Notes under the pieces: generated by a model
Told to the model about the DNA's origin: nothing
The model's input: only the letters and a program-made list of their open reading frames with translations
Databases searched by the model: none
In this document: piece after piece, positions 1 through 5,198 of the stretch
Layout: every line of letters starts with the position of its first letter
Position numbering within the stretch: the stretch's first letter is position 1
From: Deltaproteobacteria bacterium UBA5799
Lineage (GTDB): Bacteria; Desulfobacterota; GWC2-55-46
DNA length: 6,270 nt
Direction: 5' to 3'
NCBI GenBank assembly: GCA_002418185.1
Contig: DIDN01000024.1
Location: 1 to 6,270 of the forward strand
Translations under genes and position numbers: made by a program

Positions 1-6
1 CTCTTT

Positions 7-14
7 ACCTCCTT
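7..14 (-). promoter_or_regulatory. Shine-Dalgarno of a divergent gene starting just left of the window
   Basis: Read on the minus strand this is AAGGAGGT followed by AAAGAG to the window edge, a consensus ribosome binding site. A start codon immediately outside the window would have normal 6-7 nt spacing. It implies a minus-strand gene whose coding region is wholly outside, which would make 1-300 a divergent intergenic region. In the minus-strand RNA the SD could be partly paired: CCTCCCTGG (complement of about 25-33) faces CCGGGAAGG (complement of about 12-20), with one mismatch and one G-U. The SD is seen directly; the gene is inferred. Confidence 0.5.
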
Positions 15-63
15 CCCGGGCTAGCCAGGGAGGCCGTGATAATCTGGCGCTCAAATGGAATTA

Positions 64-92
64 ATTATGTTTCAGAATTAAAATATGTTTCA
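64..92 (-). promoter_or_regulatory. Possible minus-strand promoter of the divergent gene
   Basis: On the minus strand CATAAT (complement of 64-69) is a good -10-like hexamer. The sequence 16-17 nt upstream of it (about 86-92) is a poor -35 that overlaps a TGTTTC half-site. The start would lie near 57, giving a leader of roughly 57 nt to the left-edge Shine-Dalgarno. Only the -10 resemblance is reasonable, so this is tentative. Confidence 0.2.
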
Positions 93-103
93 TATGCGCA
101 ACC
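68..103. promoter_or_regulatory. Two abutting degenerate copies of the TGTTTC-N6-GAAACA site
   Basis: Two 18-bp units lie end to end (68-85 and 86-103). Each has a perfect TGTTTC left arm and a right arm matching GAAACA at 4 of 6 positions (AAAATA and GCAACC). The nine bases TATGTTTCA repeat exactly at 66-74 and 84-92, a period of 18. They sit upstream of the perfect dyad at 154-171 and may be weak extra binding sites for the same regulator, serving the sigma-54 operon, the divergent gene or both. The sequence is AT-rich, so chance similarity is possible. Confidence 0.35.
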
Positions 104-153
104 TATTTAAAAGTACCTATTTTATCTTAGGAAAACAATGAATTGTTAACTGG

Positions 154-171
154 TGTTTCAGCCTGGAAACA
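154..171. promoter_or_regulatory. Putative enhancer (UAS) for the sigma-54 activator: TGTTTC-N6-GAAACA
   Basis: Perfect 6-bp inverted arms (154-159 and 166-171) are separated by a 6-bp spacer. The centre lies about 111 bp upstream of the start site predicted from the -24/-12 promoter at 247-264, within the usual distance for bacterial enhancer-binding proteins. The same arms with the same spacer recur at 876-893, upstream of the activator gene in this window. The overall architecture (18-bp dyad, 6-bp spacer) resembles the TyrR box type. Binding by the neighbouring activator is inferred. Confidence 0.65.
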
Positions 172-246
172 TTGAGAATTGACGCTGAATTTATCTTCCT
201 ATAAAAAAGAAAAGCAATTTCAGGCAGTTATCTGAGATATGTCATG

Positions 247-264
247 TTGGCACGAGTCTTGAAT
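247..264 (+). promoter_or_regulatory. Sigma-54 (-24/-12) promoter of the micro-operon
   Basis: The sequence TTGGCACGAGTCTTGAAT matches the sigma-54 consensus (TTGGCACG-N4-TTGCA/T). The -24 GG is at 249-250 and the -12 dinucleotide exactly 10 bp further on at 261-262. The only important deviation is GA instead of GC at -12. The predicted start is near 274, leaving a leader of about 34 nt that contains the GGAGG at 296-300. A dyad at 154-171 sits at a normal enhancer distance upstream. Confidence 0.75.
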
Positions 265-307
265 ATTGTACCCTGTAACTGTACTTTCTTGAAACGGAGG
301 TGTCGAG

Positions 308-409
308 ATGAGGACCGGTCACATTGCCATTGATTATATTGCCCTTGCCCTCGGCCTTATTGCGATAACTCTACTCTCATTCGAGCGCGCCGGCAGGGGG
401 TTATTCTAA
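308..409 (+). CDS. Small single-pass membrane peptide, 33 aa (first gene of the sigma-54 micro-operon)
   Basis: I do not recognise a family. The ATG lies 7 nt after a strong GGAGG (296-300) and the frame runs 33 codons to TAA. The product has a short polar start (MRTGH), a hydrophobic stretch from about residue 6 to 25 (Ile, Ala, Leu and Gly rich, interrupted by Asp9), and a positively charged tail (FERAGRGLF). This is the layout of a single transmembrane helix with a charged end. It is the first reading frame after the sigma-54 promoter at 247-264 and is followed 45 nt later by a second peptide of the same type. Promoter, ribosome binding site and downstream terminator together support a real gene despite its size. 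It could be a regulatory or stabilising subunit of a membrane complex; no function is evident. Confidence 0.65.
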   Translation: MRTGHIAIDYIALALGLIAITLLSFERAGRGLF

Positions 410-417
410 TTGATAAC

Positions 418-432
418 GGTGCTGAAAGCGCC
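418..432 (+). other. Small hairpin between the two micro-genes
   Basis: GGTGCT and AGCGCC pair (six pairs, one G-U) around a GAA loop, followed by TTGTTT. The hairpin lies in the 45-nt gap between the two peptide genes. It could stabilise or attenuate the mRNA to set the ratio of the two peptides. The U-tract is too poor for it to be called a terminator. Confidence 0.3.
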
Positions 433-454
433 TTGTTTACCAGGGGAGGCTATC

Positions 455-532
455 ATGAGAAAGGCATTTATTGCAGATATAATCGGATTCGCGATAATGA
501 TCGCAGTAGCCACGACGGTCGCGCTCAGATGA
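455..532 (+). CDS. Small single-pass membrane peptide, 25 aa (second gene of the sigma-54 micro-operon)
   Basis: I do not recognise a family. The ATG follows a strong AGGGGAGG (about 442-449) at 5-6 nt and the frame runs 25 codons to TGA. The product begins MRKAF, carries a hydrophobic stretch from about residue 5 to 24 (Ile, Ala, Val, Met rich, with Asp8) and ends in Arg25. It is therefore a minimal transmembrane peptide with positive charge at both ends. Like the first peptide it has an acidic residue near the N-terminal end of the helix, which may hint at a shared partner or a pair acting together. The independent ribosome binding site and the position between the sigma-54 promoter and the strong terminator argue for translation. 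Partner and function are unknown. Confidence 0.6.
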   Translation: MRKAFIADIIGFAIMIAVATTVALR

Positions 533-609
533 CGCCGTCCAGCTGAAAGAGTTTACCGACCGGGACATCCCATCAATTTTCCGCTACATTTCCCGCCAAA
601 TCCTTCCGA

Positions 610-649
610 CCCTGCCAGGCGATACCGGTAAGCCTGGCAGGGTTTTTTT
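610..649 (+). terminator. Strong rho-independent terminator of the micro-operon
   Basis: A perfect 11-bp stem (CCCTGCCAGGC at 610-620 with GCCTGGCAGGG at 632-642) encloses an 11-nt loop and is followed directly by seven T residues (643-649). It ends a transcript of about 375 nt starting near 274. The 77 nt between the second peptide stop and the stem hold no credible reading frame, so this 3' untranslated stretch is noncoding. Confidence 0.93.
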
Positions 650-674
650 CTTGCTCCAGGTCTTTAAAAAACGG

Positions 675-703
675 CCAAGAACTCCCTGCGCTCTTGGCTA
701 GGG
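675..703. repeat. 29-bp near-direct repeat, left copy
   Basis: This copy shares CCAAGA and then CCCTGCGCTCTTGG, with a 2-3 nt variable gap, with 837-865. CCAAGA and TCTTGG are also inverted to each other within each copy. The two copies bracket the hairpin repeat at 741-823 and so look like the ends or flanks of one composite noncoding element. Confidence 0.6.
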
Positions 704-740
704 CTGAATTGGCCTGGCGCGAGCGCCTCAGAGTGCTTTT

Positions 741-823
741 TTGTCATTCCGAGGGAGCGTACGCGACCGAAGAATCTTGTATCTGAATAAATACGAGATT
801 CTTCGCTGCGCTCAGAATGACAA
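741..823. repeat. Hairpin-type interspersed repeat (MITE/REP-like)
   Basis: A large imperfect inverted repeat. The left arm begins TTGTCATTCCGAGGGAGCG and continues to ...CGAAGAATCTTGTAT (741-782). The right arm runs from ATACGAGATTCTTCGC to GCTCAGAATGACAA (791-823). The left arm has an extra block of about 9 nt (around 758-768). The arms would form a long hairpin with a short A/T-rich loop. From memory, elements of this type are scattered in many bacterial genomes and give rise to spurious ORFs with CHSERSEES-like or LRCAQND-like peptides; both such frames are present here. No transposase is encoded, so this would be a non-autonomous element. Confidence 0.75.
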
Positions 824-836
824 ACAGTTTGATTTA

Positions 837-865
837 CCAAGACGCCCTGCGCTCTTGGCGCAGGG
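837..865. repeat. 29-bp near-direct repeat, right copy
   Basis: This is the partner of 675-703. Its 3' half also forms its own hairpin: CCCTGCG (845-851), loop, CGCAGGG (859-865). It ends just 10 bp before the regulatory dyad at 876-893, so the repeat element abuts the activator's control region. Confidence 0.6.
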
Positions 866-875
866 TAGTTTAAGA

Positions 876-893
876 TGTTTCTCTTATGAAACA
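876..893. promoter_or_regulatory. Putative activator binding site TGTTTC-N6-GAAACA (autoregulatory)
   Basis: The arms (876-881 and 888-893) and the 6-bp spacer length are identical to those of the dyad at 154-171, while the spacer sequence differs (TCTTAT against AGCCTG). It ends 6 bp before the -35 box of the activator gene, centred near -50 relative to the predicted start. Conservation of arms only is what is expected for a protein-binding site. Autoregulation by the adjacent sigma-54 activator is inferred. Confidence 0.62.
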
Positions 894-899
894 AAGAAG

Positions 900-928
900 T
901 TGAAACACCGGCACTTAAGCCGTATAAT
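900..928 (+). promoter_or_regulatory. Sigma-70 promoter of the activator gene
   Basis: TTGAAA (900-905), a 17-bp spacer and a perfect TATAAT (923-928) predict a start near 935. That start is only about 14 nt before the ATG at 949, so the AGGAG (936-940) would sit at the very 5' end of the mRNA. The spacer also contains CGGC-N6-GCCG (909-922), a small dyad. GGCAC (910-914) is a good sigma-54 -24 element, but the -12 part (CCGTA, 920-924) is poor. Confidence 0.7.
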
Positions 929-948
929 CCTTTTCAGGAGAAACCCGA

Positions 949-2328
949 ATGGAGAGCGAGAAAGTAAGGCTTGCCGGCAATAACGACGCCGTACACAAGT
1001 ACATAGAGCTCAATAGCGACGCCATCCTCAACAGCATCGCGGACGGCGTGGTCGTAATCGGCCTCAACCACGAGATACTTTTCATAAACAGGGCCGCCCG
1101 GGAGATATTCGCCAAGGTCGGCATAAAGGATTTCTCAAAGGGCGGCAAGTGCAGCGGCATGATCGGACACACGAGCTGCGCCTTCGACTGCGTCATAAAC
1201 AGGACCATAAAGACCGGCGAGCACCTCTATAACTACGAGGTGACGCTCGGAAGGGGCGACAGCAAAGTGACCCTCAGCATAAACACCGCGCTCCTCAAGG
1301 ACGAGGACGGGAAGATAATAGGCGGCCTCGAGATATTCAGGGACACCTCGCTCATAAAGGAGCTCAGGGACGAGATAAAGGGCAAGTACTCCTTCGAGAA
1401 CATAATCGGCAAGAACTACCGGATGCACGAGGTCTTCGAGCTTCTGAGGGAAGTCGCGCCCACCAGGGCCACCGTACTCATCGAGGGCGAGACAGGGACC
1501 GGCAAGGAGCTTATCGCCAACGCCATCCACCACAATTCGCCGAGGTGCGGCGGGCCTTTCGTGAAGGTAAACTGCGCGGCCCTTTCCGAGGGCATACTCG
1601 AAAGCGAGCTCTTCGGCCACGTGAAGGGCGCCTTTACCGGGGCCATTGCGGACAAGGCAGGCCGTTTCGAGCTTGCGGACAACGGCACCATCTTCCTTGA
1701 CGAGGTCGGTGACATTACGCCTCACACCCAGGTGAAGCTCCTCCGGGTGTTGCAGGAGGGCGAGTTCGAGAAGGTAGGGGGCACGAAGACCATAAAGGTC
1801 GACGTACGGGTAGTCACCGCCACGAACAAGGACCTCAAGGCCCTTGTAGAGCGGGGCGAGTTCAGGGAGGACCTCTTCTACCGCCTGAAGGTGGTGCCGG
1901 TGAGGCTCCCGGCCCTCCGTGAACGGAAGGACGACATACCGCTCCTCGTAAAGTACTTCATCGGGAAGTTCAACCGCGAGATGGGGATGGATGTGCGGCA
2001 CGTCTCGCCAGCCGCCATGGAACTGTTGATGGAATACGGCTATCCCGGGAACATCCGCGAGCTCGAGCACATAATCGAGCACGCGTTCGTCAGGTGCCAG
2101 GGCAACACGATAAACCCCGAGCACCTTCCCAAAGACCTTCAGGCAAGCGGCCTCGTCGACAGGGCCATGAGCACAGACGAGCCCCTAAAGGCCCTGGAGC
2201 GCGAGGTCGTCATGAAGGCCCTGAGCGAGAACGGCTGGAAGTACAGCGAGACGGCCCGCAAGCTCAAGATGAGCAGGACCACGCTCTGGAGGAGGATGAA
2301 GGAGCTTGGCATAGAGAAGTCCGCCTGA
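949..2328 (+). CDS. PAS-domain sigma-54-dependent transcriptional activator (enhancer-binding protein), Fis-type HTH
   Basis: This cytoplasmic AAA+ activator hydrolyses ATP to remodel sigma-54 RNA polymerase at -24/-12 promoters. The 459 aa divide into a PAS sensor (about 22-135), the central AAA+ domain (about 150-380) and a C-terminal Fis-type helix-turn-helix (about 415-456). Visible AAA+ signatures are Walker A GETGTGKE (180-187), the sigma-54 contact loop GAFTGA (227-232), Walker B GTIFLDE (246-252) and arginine-finger candidates R306 and R312. The DNA-reading helix lies around 442-455 ([14 protein letters not shown]). There is no receiver domain, so it probably senses a signal directly. 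The PAS carries C68, C77 and C81, which suggests a redox, metal or Fe-S input. ATG 949 is supported by AGGAG at 936-940. It is transcribed singly from 900-928 and is probably the regulator of the sigma-54 micro-operon upstream, because both have the same 18-bp dyad. The exact subfamily is not identified. Confidence 0.95.
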   Translation: MESEKVRLAGNNDAVHKYIELNSDAILNSIADGVVVIGLNHEILFINRAAREIFAKVGIKDFSKGGKCSGMIGHTSCAFDCVINRTIKTGEHLYNYEVTLGRGDSKVTLSINTALLKDEDGKIIGGLEIFRDTSLIKELRDEIKGKYSFENIIGKNYRMHEVFELLREVAPTRATVLIEGETGTGKELIANAIHHNSPRCGGPFVKVNCAALSEGILESELFGHVKGAFTGAIADKAGRFELADNGTIFLDEVGDITPHTQVKLLRVLQEGEFEKVGGTKTIKVDVRVVTATNKDLKALVERGEFREDLFYRLKVVPVRLPALRERKDDIPLLVKYFIGKFNREMGMDVRHVSPAAMELLMEYGYPGNIRELEHIIEHAFVRCQGNTINPEHLPKDLQASGLVDRAMSTDEPLKALEREVVMKALSENGWKYSETARKLKMSRTTLWRRMKELGIEKSA

Positions 2329-2400
2329 ACCGCTTCTTGTGCTCCCCGGCCGTTTACCAACCGGTTTCAACACCCGCCATCAGCTGCATTCGTCCCTTAC

Positions 2401-2429
2401 TTGACATATCCGCCTCCCGGGAAAAGAAT
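2401..2429 (+). promoter_or_regulatory. Probable sigma-70 promoter of the hydroxyacid dehydrogenase gene
   Basis: A perfect TTGACA (2401-2406) is followed after 17 bp by AAGAAT (2424-2429, 4 of 6 matches to TATAAT). A start near 2436 leaves a leader of about 28 nt that holds the GGAGGG at 2450-2455. I see no clear terminator between the activator stop at 2328 and this promoter, so some read-through is possible. Confidence 0.5.
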
Positions 2430-2463
2430 CAACTATGCGGGAAAAACATGGAGGGCTCGCGGC

Positions 2464-3462
2464 ATGAAGCTCGCCGTCTTCGAGGTCGAGGAATGGGAAA
2501 GGCCCGCTTTCGAGCGGCTGGACTCCGGCCATGACATCAGGTTCACCAACGAGCCGCTTACGGAAGAGAACGCCGCGCCCTATGCCGACGTCGACGTCAT
2601 ATCCACCTTCATCTGGTCCGAGCTCGACAGGAAGACGCTGAGCCGGTTCGGGGACCTCCGCCACATAGCGACGCGCTCGACCGGGTACGACCACATAGAC
2701 ATGGTCTACTGCGCGGAACGGGGCATTAGCGTATCGAACGTGCCCACTTACGGGGACAATACCGTTGCCGAGCACGTCTTCGGGCTACTCCTGGCAATGA
2801 GCCACAACCTCGTCGACGCCGTCGAGAGGACGCGGCGGGGGGACTTCTCGCAGCAGGGGCTCCGGGGCTTCGACCTCAAGGGAAAGACAATAGGAGTCTT
2901 CGGCACCGGGAGCATCGGTAGGTACGTTATCGACATAGCCAAAGGCTTCCACATGGAGGTCCTTGCATTCGACCTCCATCCGAGGGAGGACCTTGCCCGA
3001 AGGATCGGTTTCAAATACGTCTCGCTCGAAGAGGCCCTCAGGAAGTCAGACGTCATAACCCTCCACATACCCGCCATACCCGAGACCTATCATTTCCTTT
3101 CGGACAGGGAGTTCGCGATGATGAAGGAGGGGGTGGTCGTCATAAATACCGCACGGGGCATCCTCATAGACATACAGGCCCTCCTGCGGGCCATTACGAG
3201 CGGCAAGGTGGCGGCAGTGGGCCTGGACGTCCTGCCCGAGGAGCCGACAATCAGGGAGGAGGCGGAGCTCCTCAGGTCCATAGCCCAGAAAAAGCCGCTG
3301 GACGTGCTGCTTGCCGGTCACATACTGCTCCGACTCCGTAACGTCATCATAACCCCGCACAGCGCCTTTAATACGACGGAGGCCGTACAGAGGATCCTCG
3401 ATACCACGATTGAGAATATAGCTGCGTTTGAAAGGGGCGAGGCCAGGAACAAGGTCGCCTGA
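2464..3462 (+). CDS. NAD-dependent D-2-hydroxyacid dehydrogenase (D-lactate dehydrogenase-like)
   Basis: This cytoplasmic enzyme of the D-isomer-specific 2-hydroxyacid dehydrogenase family interconverts a 2-oxoacid and its D-2-hydroxyacid with NAD(H); D-lactate/pyruvate is the likeliest pair. From ATG 2464 it has 332 aa, the usual family length. It shows the substrate-domain motif ATRSTGYDHID (69-79), the Rossmann motif GTGSIG (147-152) with D170 at the end of the second strand (favouring NAD over NADP), and the catalytic triad R231 (NTARG), E260 (DVLPEEP) and H299 (ITPHS). ATG 2464 is chosen because GGAGGG (2450-2455) lies 8 nt before it. The in-frame TTG at 2401 is instead the -35 box, and the extra 21 residues it would add do not resemble the family N-terminus. 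Substrate specificity cannot be read from sequence alone; glyoxylate/hydroxypyruvate or another 2-oxoacid is possible. Confidence 0.92.
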   Translation: MKLAVFEVEEWERPAFERLDSGHDIRFTNEPLTEENAAPYADVDVISTFIWSELDRKTLSRFGDLRHIATRSTGYDHIDMVYCAERGISVSNVPTYGDNTVAEHVFGLLLAMSHNLVDAVERTRRGDFSQQGLRGFDLKGKTIGVFGTGSIGRYVIDIAKGFHMEVLAFDLHPREDLARRIGFKYVSLEEALRKSDVITLHIPAIPETYHFLSDREFAMMKEGVVVINTARGILIDIQALLRAITSGKVAAVGLDVLPEEPTIREEAELLRSIAQKKPLDVLLAGHILLRLRNVIITPHSAFNTTEAVQRILDTTIENIAAFERGEARNKVA

Positions 3463-3477
3463 TCGGCCCGTGGAGAC

Positions 3478-3496
3478 GGCGGCGTCAATTGCCGCC
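3478..3496. terminator. Hairpin at the convergent gene junction, weak bidirectional terminator candidate
   Basis: GGCGGC (3478-3483) and GCCGCC (3491-3496) form a perfect 6-bp stem with a 7-nt loop, spanning the 22-nt gap between the dehydrogenase stop and the DUF389 stop codon. No U-tract follows on either strand, so it is not a classical terminator. A competing inverted pair, GGCGTCAAT (3481-3489) with ATTGACGGC (about 3509-3517), overlaps it. Confidence 0.35.
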
Positions 3497-5101
3497 TACG
3501 ACCCGTATATTGACGGCAGGCGCATCGGACCGGCCGGGCGCGGTCGTAATCAATATACTCTCCGGCGGTATCCCGTGCCTCTCGACAAGTATGGCCTTGA
3601 CCTTCTCCGCCCTTTCAAGGGCGAGTTTCTTCCTTGTCTTTGCGCTGTCCGCCGAGGACGGGTGGGCCTCTATCCTGACCATGAACGAGGGCTGGCGCGA
3701 GTGGACCTCGCTTACTGTCCTGAGCGCCGTCCTGAGCTCGTCGGAGGCGTACGATTCCTCGTCGGCCAGGGCAATTGGGTCGAGGAGCGGGAGCGTCTCT
3801 ATGGAGAGCGCCACAGGCACGCCCAGCGCGTCGGAGACCATCTTTTCGAGCCAGAGCGCCTCATCGGGCGTAAACGGAGAGTCCCTGCGCACCTTTACCA
3901 CCCCGGCCAGGCCCGCGCTCCCGTGCTTTTTCCCCAGGTAGAACTCAATGACCCTGTAAGGGCTGAATATCCTCTCGACCGAGACCGTAGCGTTCCCGAG
4001 CGTCTGGGATGCTGCCTCCATCTCCTTTTTCGGGTCCGGCTTGGGCTGGGTCAGCGCTGAGATGGTCGTGGGGACCACAGGCTTCAATCCACCGGCCTGC
4101 ATGAGTACCTGCTCCACGTCGAGGGTTATCTCCCTGCCGAGCGCAGCCTCAATCGTCTCCTCGGCCTCGGCAATCTCTTCCTCGTCGAGGTATCTGGTGG
4201 TGTTTATGGCGGCCCTTACGCGCAAGGCATCGTCAGCCTCCCTGTAATCAAAACCGGATAGATAGGATACCTTGTCCGTGTCAAAGGCCCTTTTCAGGGC
4301 GGTATTTATGCCGCCCCTCAGCCTGACCTCGGATATGGAGACATGGAGCGTGTAAAGGAGAGGAATGGAGATGACGAAGAGCACAGCGCCGAGCGCGTAT
4401 ATCCTCTTCTTGAGGCTCGCCATGTCAATATCGCTCAGGATGCCCGGCCTGAAGCCGTAGATGAAGAATACTATGCAGGTGCTTATGATGATCGCGACGA
4501 AGTTCGTGAAGAATAGGAAGAAGCCGCCGAGCGCGATCGAGAAGTGTCCGCTCCCGAGCCCGTACCCGGCGACGCTCAACGGAGGGATTACGGCAGTAGC
4601 TATGGCGACCCCGGGCACTATCGTTATGTAGTTCCTTTTCGTGCAGATGGCTATCGCGCCGACCAGGCCCGCGAGAAAAGCTATGACCAGGTCGTAGAGG
4701 TTGGGCCTCGTCCTCGACAATATCTCGCCCGTGGCCTCGTTCAGCGGCGAAAGCCAGGTGGCGAGGGCGGCGACCGCTATCGTCGCGGCGACGCTTTTTA
4801 CTATCGTCGACAAGGCCATCCGGCCTATGGTCTCGTTGCCGGTTATGAAGGCGAAGCCGCTGCTCAATATCGGCCCCATGAGCGGGGATATGAGCATGGC
4901 GCCGATTATTACGGCCGTGTTGTCCGTGATGAGCCCGGCGAGGGCGATGAGGTTCGCTATGGTGAGTACAAGGAAATAGCCGGCCGATATGTCGACCTCC
5001 TGGTAGACGGTCTTCATGACCGCCTCCTGGTTGACCTCGTCGGCCTTCTTGTGGAGCCACGCGTTTACCAGCCCTACGGCCCTTAGCTTTAAAAGGTCCA
5101 C
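3485..5101 (-). CDS. DUF389-family integral membrane protein with a C-terminal OmpA-like domain
   Basis: This is an inner-membrane protein of the poorly characterised DUF389 (TIGR00341-type) family; its substrate is unknown. The N-terminal half has about seven hydrophobic segments (near 42-60, 62-87, 98-118, 136-153, 157-178, 188-214, 235-254) and family signatures AVIIGAMLISPLMGPI (63-78) and VIPPLSVAGYGLG (171-183). The 280-residue tail holds two similar units ending ALGREITLDVEQVL (320-333) and ALGVPVALSIETLPLL (425-440). An OmpA-like segment (about 473-520) keeps the RA of LALERAEKV but lacks the usual Asp of the GHTD motif. GTG 5101 is the longest start and has only a distant purine-rich site. 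ATG at residue 29 (5017) has AGGAGG five nt upstream and is a real alternative, although homologues I recall also carry an N-terminal extension. It lies 97 nt downstream of the 5199-5951 gene on the same strand. Confidence 0.88.
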   Translation of the reverse strand: MDLLKLRAVGLVNAWLHKKADEVNQEAVMKTVYQEVDISAGYFLVLTIANLIALAGLITDNTAVIIGAMLISPLMGPILSSGFAFITGNETIGRMALSTIVKSVAATIAVAALATWLSPLNEATGEILSRTRPNLYDLVIAFLAGLVGAIAICTKRNYITIVPGVAIATAVIPPLSVAGYGLGSGHFSIALGGFFLFFTNFVAIIISTCIVFFIYGFRPGILSDIDMASLKKRIYALGAVLFVISIPLLYTLHVSISEVRLRGGINTALKRAFDTDKVSYLSGFDYREADDALRVRAAINTTRYLDEEEIAEAEETIEAALGREITLDVEQVLMQAGGLKPVVPTTISALTQPKPDPKKEMEAASQTLGNATVSVERIFSPYRVIEFYLGKKHGSAGLAGVVKVRRDSPFTPDEALWLEKMVSDALGVPVALSIETLPLLDPIALADEESYASDELRTALRTVSEVHSRQPSFMVRIEAHPSSADSAKTRKKLALERAEKVKAILVERHGIPPESILITTAPGRSDAPAVNIRVVGGN

Positions 5102-5134
5102 GGCAAGCCCGTCCCTTCCTCTTTACGTATTCAG

Positions 5135-5156
5135 GATATATCTGCCGGAATATATC
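5135..5156. promoter_or_regulatory. Inverted repeat in the leader of the DUF389 gene
   Basis: GATATAT (5135-5141) and ATATATC (5150-5156) are perfect inverted arms separated by 8 bp, in the 97-bp gap between the two minus-strand genes. A wider 7-bp pair, GCCCGTC (5107-5113) and GACGGGC (5162-5168), encloses it. It could be an operator, a promoter region with a TATAT-type -10, or an RNA hairpin ahead of the DUF389 gene. No convincing -35 was found. Confidence 0.35.
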
Positions 5157-5198
5157 AGAAAGACGGGCGTTTTGTCATCAAAGGAAAAGCGCGGCGGC

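Noticed and set aside
179..205. TTGACG-N15-TATAAA as a sigma-70 promoter for the micro-operon
   Set aside because: The 15-bp spacer is too short, and the -24/-12 promoter downstream is a much better match with an ideally placed leader.
218..230. Possible IHF site (TTTCAGGCAGTTA next to an A-tract) between UAS and sigma-54 promoter
   Set aside because: It has two mismatches to the core consensus in an AT-rich region. The position would be right for DNA bending, but the match is not above chance.
741..983. Plus-strand frame (80 codons) and minus-strand frame (664-894) over the repeat
   Set aside because: They translate the noncoding hairpin repeat into the familiar spurious LRCAQND and CHSERSEES peptides. 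The plus-strand frame also overlaps the activator start in another frame.
1135..2124. Long minus-strand open frame of 329 codons opposite the activator gene
   Set aside because: It is fully antisense to the AAA+ domain, has low-complexity composition and no recognisable motifs, and arises from the GC-rich codon pattern of the real gene.
2401..2463. TTG at 2401 as the start of the dehydrogenase (353 aa)
   Set aside because: TTGACA here fits a -35 box, there is no ribosome binding site in front of it, and the added residues do not resemble the family. ATG 2464 has GGAGGG at 8 nt.
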